NCBI GenBank assembly: GCA_902774145.1
Contig: CACYHC010000005.1
Location: 1-64,000 of the forward strand
DNA from: an uncultured Bacteroidia bacterium
Lineage (GTDB): Bacteria > Bacteroidota > Bacteroidia > Bacteroidales > UBA932
Direction: 5' to 3'
DNA: 64,000 bases
Positions 46,582 to 53,694 of this stretch are shown in pieces. Position numbers and translations under genes: made by a program. Each line of letters begins with the position of its first letter. The first letter of the stretch is position 1. The notes under the pieces were generated by a model that worked only from the letters and a program-made list of their open reading frames with translations, was not told the DNA's origin and did no database searches.

Positions 46582-47550
46582 ATGGAAAAATTACTGATAT
46601 CCCCCAGTCCCCACGTCCGCAGCGGTGCGTCCACGCAGAAGATTATGCGTGACGTGCTCATTGCGCTGACGCCGGCGGAACTGCTCGCCATCCTTGTATA
46701 CGGATGGTCGGAAATCCTGCTGCTCGTCGTAGGCGTTACGGCCTGTGTGCTTTTCGAGTGGGCCATTACCAAGTGGATGCTTGGTAAGCCTTCCACGATC
46801 GGCGACCTGTCGGCGGCCGTCACCGGCCTGCTGCTGGTGATGAACCTGCCTTCGAGCACCCCGTGGTGGATTGCCGTCATCGGCGCGCTCTTTGCCATCG
46901 GCGTGGCGAAAATGAGCTTCGGCGGTCTTGGGCAGAACCTGTTCAATCCCGCGATTGCCGCGCGCGTGTTCCTTTTGATTTCCTTCCCGCAGCAGATGAC
47001 CGACTGGACGGCGACGCCCGGTTTCATCCACGCGACGGACGCCATTTCCGGCGCGACCCTCCTGGGCGTGTACGGCGAGGGCGGTATGGAAGCGCTGACC
47101 GCGGCGGGCTATCCGACGAATCACCGCCTGTTCTTCGATATCGGCGGCAGCGTGGGTGAAATTTCCGCAGGCCTTCTGCTGCTGGGCTTCATCTACCTGC
47201 TTTGCCGCAAGGTGGTGAAAATCTGGATTCCGCTGTCCATTATCGGCACCGTGGCGCTCATCGCCGGCATTTTCTACACGGTCAATCCCGCGGTGTACAC
47301 GGGTGCGGTCTTCAATATCATGAGCGGCGGCCTGCTGCTCGGTGCGTTCTTTATGGCGACGGACTATGTGACCTCGCCGATGAGCGCCTGGGGCGGGGTG
47401 GTCTACGGCATCGGCATCGGCGTTATCGTGATGATGATCCGTTATTTCGGCTCGTATCCCGAGGGCATGTCCTTCGCGATTCTCATTATGAACTGTGCCG
47501 TGCCGCTCATTAACCGCGCGTTCCACTCGCGCAAATACGGGAGGGCTTGA
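46582..47550 (+). CDS. rnfD: Rnf electron transport complex subunit D
   Basis: A 322-residue integral membrane subunit; the ATG at 46582 gives the usual start (LLISPSPHVRSGASTQKIM). About eight to ten membrane helices are visible. The motif DAISGATLLG contains the threonine to which FMN is covalently bound in NqrB/RnfD proteins. It contributes to the ion path. Seven bp after rnfC. Confidence 0.95.
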   Translation: MEKLLISPSPHVRSGASTQKIMRDVLIALTPAELLAILVYGWSEILLLVVGVTACVLFEWAITKWMLGKPSTIGDLSAAVTGLLLVMNLPSSTPWWIAVIGALFAIGVAKMSFGGLGQNLFNPAIAARVFLLISFPQQMTDWTATPGFIHATDAISGATLLGVYGEGGMEALTAAGYPTNHRLFFDIGGSVGEISAGLLLLGFIYLLCRKVVKIWIPLSIIGTVALIAGIFYTVNPAVYTGAVFNIMSGGLLLGAFFMATDYVTSPMSAWGGVVYGIGIGVIVMMIRYFGSYPEGMSFAILIMNCAVPLINRAFHSRKYGRA

Positions 47551-47552
47551 GT

Positions 47553-48125
47553 ATGGCTGCAAAATCCAATCTTTTGAATATGGCCGCGTGCCTGACCGGG
47601 GTCTGCCTGGTCTGTTCCGCCATCCTGGGCGGCGTGTACGCGATGACCAAGGAACCCATCGAAGAGGCTTCCCGCAAGGCGCTTTTGGAGGCGCTTGCCG
47701 TCGTGCTGCCTGCGGAAGGGGAGGTGAACCCCGAAGCGCAGTTCATCGAGTTCGACGGGAAGAATTATGAGTATTATGTGCAGACGCTGGATACGGCGGT
47801 GGTCTGTTGGGCGGTGAAGTCTGCGGTTGGCGGCTTCGGCGGCCCGCTCACGCTGCTCGTGGGCGTGGAGAAAGGCGGTGTCGTGCACGCGACCCGCGTC
47901 CTCTCGCACAGCGAGACGCCCGGCTTGGGCGCCAAGTGCGAAACCGAGGCCTCCTTCATCGACCAGTTCAAGGGCTTTGATACTTCTGTCAAGTCGTTGA
48001 AAGTCAGGAAAGACGGCGGTGACGTGGATGCCATTACCGCATCGACCATTACCTCCCGCGCTTATGCGGAAGCAGTCAGCAATGCCGTGAAGGTGGTGAA
48101 AAAAATTCAGGAGGAAGTGCAATGA
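47553..48125 (+). CDS. rnfG: Rnf electron transport complex subunit G
   Basis: A 190-residue FMN-binding subunit with one N-terminal membrane anchor (LLNMAACLTGVCLVCSAILGG) and a periplasmic flavin domain. The covalent FMN site is in DAITASTITS (SxxT-type threonine), preceded by HSETPGLGAKC. The ATG at 47553 lies 2 bp after the rnfD stop; an in-frame TTG 6 nt earlier is less likely. Confidence 0.94.
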   Translation: MAAKSNLLNMAACLTGVCLVCSAILGGVYAMTKEPIEEASRKALLEALAVVLPAEGEVNPEAQFIEFDGKNYEYYVQTLDTAVVCWAVKSAVGGFGGPLTLLVGVEKGGVVHATRVLSHSETPGLGAKCETEASFIDQFKGFDTSVKSLKVRKDGGDVDAITASTITSRAYAEAVSNAVKVVKKIQEEVQ

Positions 48126-48703
48126 GCAAGTTTTCGATCATTACCCGGGGACTCGTCAAGGAGAATCCCACCTTCGTGCTGGTGCTCGGCATGTGTCCGA
48201 CGCTGGCCACTACGACATCGGCGATGAACGGCCTGGAAATGGGACTGGCGACGATGTTCGTGCTCATCCTGAGCAATATCGTAATTTCGCTGATTGCCCC
48301 GGTGGTGCCGGACAAGGTGCATATCCCCGTCTATATCGTCGTGATTGCTACCTTCGTGACGGTGCTGCAGCTGCTCATGCAGGCCTATGTGCCGCAGGTG
48401 TATGCAACGCTGGGCCTCTTCATTCCGCTGATTGTGGTGAACTGCATCGTGCTCGGCCGTGCCGAAGCCTTCGCCGGCAAGAACGGTGCGCTGGACAGTG
48501 CGCTCGACGGCATTGGCATCGGCATCGGCTTTACGCTGTCGCTGACCGTCATCGGCGTGGTGCGTGAAATCCTGGGCAGTGGCTCCGTTTTCGGCTGGAA
48601 ATTCATCGCCGGCGACGGCATCCTGGCCTTCGTGATGGCCCCCGGCGCCTTCCTGGTAATGGGCTATCTGATGGTGCTTTTCAATAAACTGGCTAAAAAG
48701 TAA
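48122..48703 (+). CDS. rnfE: Rnf electron transport complex subunit E
   Basis: A 193-residue, six-helix membrane subunit. NPTFVLVLGMCPTLATTTSA carries the conserved cysteine that helps hold the membrane 2Fe-2S cluster shared with RnfA, and the second cysteine lies in VVNCIVLGRAEAFA. ATGA overlap with rnfG. Confidence 0.95.
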   Translation: MSKFSIITRGLVKENPTFVLVLGMCPTLATTTSAMNGLEMGLATMFVLILSNIVISLIAPVVPDKVHIPVYIVVIATFVTVLQLLMQAYVPQVYATLGLFIPLIVVNCIVLGRAEAFAGKNGALDSALDGIGIGIGFTLSLTVIGVVREILGSGSVFGWKFIAGDGILAFVMAPGAFLVMGYLMVLFNKLAKK

Positions 48704-48709
48704 CGCGCT

Positions 48710-49309
48710 ATGGAGTATTTTCTGATTATCATATCGGCGATTTTCGTCAATAATATCGTCCTGGCGCAGTTCCTGGGCGTCTGCCCCTTCCTCGGGGTGT
48801 CCAGCCGGCTTTCGACCGCCACGGGTATGTCCGGTGCCGTCTGCTTCGTCATTACGCTGGCGACGGTGGTGACCTATTTGCTGAATACCTATCTGCTGGT
48901 GCCTCTCGGACTGGAGTTCCTGCAGACCATTTCGTTCATTCTGGTGATTGCCGCCCTGGTGCAGATGGTGGAAATCGTGCTCAAGAAGACCAGCCCGTCG
49001 CTTTATGCGGCCCTGGGTATCTTCCTTCCGCTGATTACTACGAACTGTGCGGTGCTGGGCGTGGCCATTACCGTGGTGAGCAAGGAATTCAGCTTCGGCG
49101 GTGCGCCGCACTTGATGAACCTCGGCGAGGCGACGGTCTATGCCCTGGCGACTTCCCTCGGCTACGGCCTGGCGATGATCCTGTTCGCCGGGATGCGTGA
49201 GCATCTCGCCGGAAATGATGTTCCCAAGGCTTTCAAGGGGCTGCCGATTGCCTTCATTACCGTGGGTATCATGGCAATGGCCTTCCTTGGCTTTTCCGGG
49301 ATTGTTTAA
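48710..49309 (+). CDS. rnfA: Rnf electron transport complex subunit A
   Basis: A 199-residue, six-helix partner of RnfE with inverted topology. NNIVLAQFLGVCPFLGVS and TTNCAVLGVAI carry the conserved cysteines. Last subunit of the complex, which couples ferredoxin:NAD+ electron transfer to ion pumping. Confidence 0.95.
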   Translation: MEYFLIIISAIFVNNIVLAQFLGVCPFLGVSSRLSTATGMSGAVCFVITLATVVTYLLNTYLLVPLGLEFLQTISFILVIAALVQMVEIVLKKTSPSLYAALGIFLPLITTNCAVLGVAITVVSKEFSFGGAPHLMNLGEATVYALATSLGYGLAMILFAGMREHLAGNDVPKAFKGLPIAFITVGIMAMAFLGFSGIV

Positions 49310-49327
49310 TTTGTAAAACGGACTGAA

Positions 49328-49861
49328 ATGAAAAGAATCGCAATTCTGTTGGGTTTTGTCGCCGCTTTCCTATGCTTTGCACAGAGCGCCAATGCCCAGT
49401 ATTCTACCCAGATTTTCCGTAAAGGGGCCGATTTTGTGGACCTGAACGGGAGGGAACTTTCCAATGCGGAGCTGGTGGATATCGTGGGTGCCGACATCTA
49501 TAACAAGACGGTGGTCGGCGCGCGCAAACAGTTCAAGGTGGGACGCGGCCTCATCTGGGGCGGATGCGCCGGTATCGTCGGCGGTGTTACCGAGATGGTG
49601 GCCGGTACGATTCTCGTCAGAAATTCTACGCCCCGGGATCCGCAGGCAAGGGGGATCAATACGACTCGCCTGGGCAATGCGATGGTGGCGTTCGGCGGGG
49701 TGATGGTTGGCGTAGGCGCCGTCGCCCTGACGGTCGGTATCCCTTTCGTGGCTATCGGAAAGGGCCGCCTGAACTGGGTGGAGGACCAGACAAAACCGCG
49801 TGAGTGGACCTACAAACTCGGCGTTGTCGAGAACGGCGTAGGCCTTGCGTTGAATTTCTAG
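49328..49861 (+). CDS. Exported protein of unknown function after rnfA
   Basis: A 177-residue protein I do not recognise. It has a signal peptide ending ANAQ. The mature part starts with a polar region (IFRKGADFVDLNGRELSNAELVDIVG) and contains two glycine-rich hydrophobic stretches (WGGCAGIVGGVTEMVAGTI and AMVAFGGVMVGVGAVALTVG) that could be membrane segments or barrel-like strands. Eighteen bp after rnfA on the same strand, so it is probably transcribed with the Rnf genes; a strong terminator follows. No link to electron transfer is visible in the sequence. Confidence 0.7.
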   Translation: MKRIAILLGFVAAFLCFAQSANAQYSTQIFRKGADFVDLNGRELSNAELVDIVGADIYNKTVVGARKQFKVGRGLIWGGCAGIVGGVTEMVAGTILVRNSTPRDPQARGINTTRLGNAMVAFGGVMVGVGAVALTVGIPFVAIGKGRLNWVEDQTKPREWTYKLGVVENGVGLALNF

Positions 49862-49882
49862 GGACTGTTTTTAATAATTAAG

Positions 49883-49916
49883 GTCCGGTGTGCTGATCGC
49901 ATGCCGGACTTTTTTT
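49883..49916 (+). terminator. Rho-independent terminator of the rnf operon
   Basis: An 11-bp stem (gtccggtgtgc with gcatgccggac, two G-T pairs), loop tgatc, and seven T residues. It closes the rnf transcription unit. Confidence 0.88.
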
Positions 49917-49947
49917 GCCTTTATTCCCTGGGGGGGATATAATGGCG

Positions 49948-50060
49948 CTACAGGTCCGGCAACCCCGGCGTTTTTGATGGTTTTTGGAGAGGTTGCCGTA
50001 CCTTAGGGCCTGCAACCCAGAAGAAATTGCCCCTTTTTGACCCGGTTGCCGGACCTGTAG
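49948..50060 (+). repeat. Dispersed palindromic intergenic element, copy 2
   Basis: Bounded by a perfect 17-bp inverted repeat (ctacaggtccggcaacc at 49948-49964 and its complement at 50044-50060). Two more units lie inside (ggttgccgtacc at 49991-50002 and ggcctgcaacc at 50008-50018). The reverse complement aligns nearly without gaps to 34141-34250. It lies 31 bp beyond the rnf terminator, in non-coding DNA. Confidence 0.8.
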
Positions 50061-50090
50061 CCTGCTGAACGGCGCAGATGGCCTGACATT

Positions 50091-50174
50091 ATGACAAAGA
50101 TAATCGTCATTCCTATCGGGGAATCCGACTACAATGAATTGCTGCGACGGACTGTCGCAGTAATCGAAGGTTAG
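50091..50174 (+). other. 27-codon open frame, probably a relic
   Basis: Starts MTKIIVIPIGESDYNELLRR and stops after VAVIEG. It looks like the beginning of a longer gene cut short, but I cannot name the family. The following 85 bp (50175-50260) show only a small hairpin (gagactccaaagtctc, 50240-50255) and no gene. Confidence 0.3.
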
Positions 50175-50262
50175 GGGAAGTGGAGCAGAATCTGCTTTCC
50201 AACCGGGAAATGCACCTATCCGTTCAAAGTGTCAAGCCCGAGACTCCAAAGTCTCATTTTGA

Positions 50263-50391
50263 TACTTTGAATTGTACTTTGGAGGAACCATAGGCCTTCA
50301 GGCATATTCCACAGGCTTCGGCTCGCTGTCCTACTTCTCCCGCTCCTTCAAAGAATACTTCGGCAAGGCGCCCACGGACTACGTGAAATAA
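50263..50391 (+). pseudogene. Relic of an AraC-type/hybrid two-component regulator (C-terminal HTH only)
   Basis: The frame ending at the TAA at 50389 encodes GFGSLSYFSRSFKEYFGKAP followed by TDYVK, which matches the last helix-turn-helix of AraC family proteins ('GF.d.SYFsr.Fkk..G.sPs.yr'). A stop at 50260-50262 and no start codon upstream show that the rest is gone. Such regulators usually sit beside polysaccharide-utilisation genes, like the two that follow. Confidence 0.7.
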
Positions 50392-50396
50392 TAATT

Positions 50397-50457
50397 CAAA
50401 AGTTTGGGATAATAGTTAACGGGGGTGCGTCATCGCGCTTCTATCTTTGTGATTGAC
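50397..50457 (+). promoter_or_regulatory. Promoter/operator cassette copy 1 (esterase-lyase gene)
   Basis: Contains TTTGG (50403-50407), GTTAAC (50415-50420), 21 nt and TATCTTTG (50442-50449). All 61 nt align without gaps to 53621-53681, with 51 identities by eye. GTTAAC may be the -33 element and TTTGGgATAA part of a regulator site. The ATG is at 50463. Confidence 0.65.
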
Positions 50458-50462
50458 TAAGC

Positions 50463-53400
50463 ATGATTGAAATGAAAAGGATAATCATCTCCCTGATCGC
50501 CGGCCTTCTGGGCCTGCCTCTTTTCGCCGACGGATACTATGACCACATAAAACTGAATCTCAACAGTGAAAACGGGGTCTATGCCTCCGGAGATTCAGTG
50601 ATCGTGACGGCTACGGTGGAAAAACTCCCCGAAAAAGAATTGCTGCTGCAGTGCTTCTCCTACGGAAGGAAGGTCTCGCAGCGGGGCATATCGCTCCATA
50701 TGGGGACGCAGCGCATCTTTGCCGGAGTTTTCAGCGATAGAGAATCTCTGGTCCTTAACATAACGGCAGTGTCCGACGGCCGCTCAGGAGTGAGCATAGG
50801 CTTTCTGGTCGATCCGGAGAAATTCCTTCCCGGTTTTGCCACGCCGAAGGATCTTCGCGGCTATTGGGACGGTGAACTCGCCAGGATGCGCAAAGTCAGG
50901 CCTGTCGTAAAGACATATCCGGCCGTAGGAGTGAGCGAGGCCGATTCGGCGGCGTTTAAATGTTACCGTATCGAGATCAACATGCCGGACGGCAATCCTT
51001 GCCGTGGGTATGTCGCTTACCCGAGATGCGCAGCCCCTGGCACCCTTCCCATCTATATGCTTTTCCACGGGGCGGGCGTGAACCGGCCGCATAACTATGC
51101 TACGGCTTCCAACGTTATAGAAAATGCAAAACTGGGATGCATAGCGCTGGATATCAACGCCCATGGTTTCATGGACGACCAGCCGCAGGCGTACTATGAC
51201 AAGCTGAACTCCGGGGAGCTAAGACACTATCCGCTGAAGGATTTCTCTTCGAAAGACGATTATTATTTCCACAACATGTACCTTCGCGACGTGCGGGCGC
51301 TGGATTATGCCGTCACCCTTCCGCAGTGGGACGGGAAACGGGTGCTGGTGAAAGGTAACAGCCAGGGTGGCGGACAGGCGCTTGCAGTTGCCGGAATCGA
51401 CAGCCGGGTGACCCACTGCTGTGCGCTGGTACCGGCGTTGACGGACATGGGAGGCCGGCTCGACGGCCGCAAGAGCGGATGGCCCGCGAGCGCCAATAAC
51501 GAGAAGTGCAAGACTCCTCTGGGACCGGAGGTCCTTGCCTATCATGACGGCGCCGTACTGGTGTCCCTCTTCAAGGGCAATCTGTATATTGAAGCAGGCA
51601 ATATCGACACTACCTGTGATCCGGCCGCCGTAAGCGCCGCGTACAACAACGCCGCATCCGCTTCTTCGAGGCAGATCGTCTATTATCCCCACCGTCCGCA
51701 CGGTTCGAGAAATATCGCCCCGGCCTGGCATAAAGACTGGGAGGAGAAAGTTGAACCCCTCCAGAACAAGTTCATAAAAGATGTGATGGCGGTCTCCGTG
51801 CCGGAACGTCTGTCTCTTACGGCCGCCCATCCGAGGCTGATCCTGGACGACAAGGCCTTGTTCGCGATAAAAAAGGCCGTTGCCGCAGGGGAGAATGAGG
51901 CTTTGGTGAAGATGCACTCCACGTACATGGATTTTGCTTCTTCCTGCGTGGAGGGCGCCCACAAGTTTGAGTTCATAAGGAGCGGATCCGTCCCTTCGCG
52001 TCTTCTTCCGGTGAGCCGCAAGGCGCTCGGGGAAATGGCGGCCTGCGCGTATGCATACAGGTTTTCCGGAGAAAAGAAATACCTGGAGAGGGCGCTTGCT
52101 GTCGTTGAGGATGTCTGCTCTTTCCCAAGTTGGAACCCTTCGCATTATCTGGACGTGGCGGAAATGGCGCTTGGCGTGTCCATCGTCTATGACTGGCTCT
52201 ACAAGAAAATGCCCGCGGCGACAAGGGCCATGTGCGAAAAGGCACTGACTGAATACTTCTTCGACACTGCCGAGGCAATGCCCTACCGGGAGCGTTTTCT
52301 CGCCAAGGGCAACTGGGGGCAGGTGCTCAACGCCTCCCTTCTCAGCGCTTCAGTCGCATTGTGGGACAAAGACCCCGCCCGGTGCGAAGCGCTTCTTCGC
52401 AGGGCCGTGGCCGACATCCAGCCAGCGATGGAAAGGATGTATGCTCCGGACGGCATCTTCCCCGAGGGCCCCATGTACTGGGGCTACGGAACCTCCTATC
52501 AGCTTGTGGCCGTCGAAGCCCTGGGTTCGGCGTTCGGTTCGGACTTCGGGCTTTCCCTCGCCCAGGGGTTCCGGCAGTCGGCCATGTTCATGCTTTTCGC
52601 TACGGGAAACATCGGCCTTGCCTTCAATTACGGCGATGCCGGACCGAAGAGGGAAAGCGTGCCTGCGCTATGGTATTTCGCCGGCCGCTTCGGCGAGGGC
52701 GGGCTGGTCGCGAGGGAATACGGCACGGTGGCATCCGGCCAGAAGTACAAACTTTCCGACCGCCTTGGCTTCATGTATGTCATGCAGGCCTCCCGCTGCA
52801 ATGTGAAAGACCTCAAGGCCCCGCAGCAAAAGCTTTTCTCCGGAAGCGGGGACTGCCCGCTGGTCATGGCCCGCACCGGCTGGGAGAGGGATGATATCTA
52901 TCTTGGCGCCAAGGGCGGCAAGGCCGTCAACGGGCACGGCCACATGGATGCCGGCTCGTTCGTCTATGAGGACCGTGGCGTACGCTGGGTGCGCGAGGCT
53001 TCGGCTCCGGGATATGAGAAGACGGAAAGGTTGATGAAGTCCCTCGGAGGCAATCTCTGGAAGATGGGACAGGAGTCCCTCCGGTGGAAAATGTACGGCT
53101 ACAACAATGCGCAGCACAGCACGCTGACGCTCAACGGCCACGACCATGACTGCCGGGCTCTCGCAACGCTACTTGAAACCTATGACACGCCTGAAAAACG
53201 CGGCGGCCTTTTCGACCTCAGCCCCGTGTATGCGGCCGATGCGAAAAGCGTGACGCGCGGCATATACATAGCGGACTGCGACCACCTGGAGGTAACAGAC
53301 TGCATAGCTGCGCCGGACACGGCAGACGTGCATGTGCGCTGGAACCTTGTGACGGACGCTTCGGTTCAGCTTACGCCTCAGGGTGTGGTCCTGTCCGTCA

Positions 53401-53588
53401 AGGACAAGAAAATGCTGCTCCATGCAGAAGGTTGCCCCCTGGAATATACCACCGATATCTCCGTGCCTGAGAACACGCCTTCGGAATTCGCTCCGTTCTA
53501 CGAAAATCACCAGCGTTTCGCCGCGTTCACCTTCGTAGTACCCGCAGGACAGTCGGTAAGCGTGAAGACAAGGCTTGAAAGGCTGTAG
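50463..53588 (+). CDS. Bifunctional acetyl-esterase (CE7-like) and heparinase II/III-like lyase
   Basis: A 1041-residue exported protein. After a signal peptide (start 50463, or MKRIIIS at 50472) and an N-terminal beta domain, residues about 130-430 form an alpha/beta hydrolase like acetyl xylan esterase: GYWDGELARM, LFHGAGVNRP, nucleophile in GNSQGGGQAL (about 300) and a late His in PHRPHGS (about 412). Residues about 450-1041 resemble heparinase II/III-type lyases: alpha/alpha toroid (GNWGQVLNASLLSASVALWD) and the NGHGHMDAGSFVYEDRGVRW block. It may deacetylate and cleave an acidic, acetylated polysaccharide. Its codon use (more AGG, ATA, CTT) differs from neighbours. The PL family and substrate are unassigned. 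Confidence 0.85.
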   Translation: MIEMKRIIISLIAGLLGLPLFADGYYDHIKLNLNSENGVYASGDSVIVTATVEKLPEKELLLQCFSYGRKVSQRGISLHMGTQRIFAGVFSDRESLVLNITAVSDGRSGVSIGFLVDPEKFLPGFATPKDLRGYWDGELARMRKVRPVVKTYPAVGVSEADSAAFKCYRIEINMPDGNPCRGYVAYPRCAAPGTLPIYMLFHGAGVNRPHNYATASNVIENAKLGCIALDINAHGFMDDQPQAYYDKLNSGELRHYPLKDFSSKDDYYFHNMYLRDVRALDYAVTLPQWDGKRVLVKGNSQGGGQALAVAGIDSRVTHCCALVPALTDMGGRLDGRKSGWPASANNEKCKTPLGPEVLAYHDGAVLVSLFKGNLYIEAGNIDTTCDPAAVSAAYNNAASASSRQIVYYPHRPHGSRNIAPAWHKDWEEKVEPLQNKFIKDVMAVSVPERLSLTAAHPRLILDDKALFAIKKAVAAGENEALVKMHSTYMDFASSCVEGAHKFEFIRSGSVPSRLLPVSRKALGEMAACAYAYRFSGEKKYLERALAVVEDVCSFPSWNPSHYLDVAEMALGVSIVYDWLYKKMPAATRAMCEKALTEYFFDTAEAMPYRERFLAKGNWGQVLNASLLSASVALWDKDPARCEALLRRAVADIQPAMERMYAPDGIFPEGPMYWGYGTSYQLVAVEALGSAFGSDFGLSLAQGFRQSAMFMLFATGNIGLAFNYGDAGPKRESVPALWYFAGRFGEGGLVAREYGTVASGQKYKLSDRLGFMYVMQASRCNVKDLKAPQQKLFSGSGDCPLVMARTGWERDDIYLGAKGGKAVNGHGHMDAGSFVYEDRGVRWVREASAPGYEKTERLMKSLGGNLWKMGQESLRWKMYGYNNAQHSTLTLNGHDHDCRALATLLETYDTPEKRGGLFDLSPVYAADAKSVTRGIYIADCDHLEVTDCIAAPDTADVHVRWNLVTDASVQLTPQGVVLSVKDKKMLLHAEGCPLEYTTDISVPENTPSEFAPFYENHQRFAAFTFVVPAGQSVSVKTRLERL

Positions 53589-53620
53589 AAGGCGCCCGCG
53601 GATCAGGTGGGATAAAATGT

Positions 53621-53681
53621 CAAAACTTTGGAATAAAAGTTAACAAGGGTGCATCGGCGCGGTTTTATCTTTGTGATTGAC
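53621..53681 (+). promoter_or_regulatory. Promoter/operator cassette copy 2 (lyase gene)
   Basis: Contains TTTGG (53627-53631), GTTAAC (53639-53644), 21 nt and TATCTTTG (53666-53673). Near-identical to 50397-50457. The ATG is at 53695. The copy suggests a shared regulator and separate transcription of the two genes. Confidence 0.65.
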
Positions 53682-53694
53682 AATAACCGCAACG

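Noticed and set aside
44339..49309. Na+-translocating NADH:quinone reductase (Nqr) as the identity of this cluster
   Set aside because: The polyferredoxin RnfB, the Fe-S-bearing RnfC and the B-C-D-G-E-A order define Rnf; NqrF with its 2Fe-2S and FAD domains is absent.
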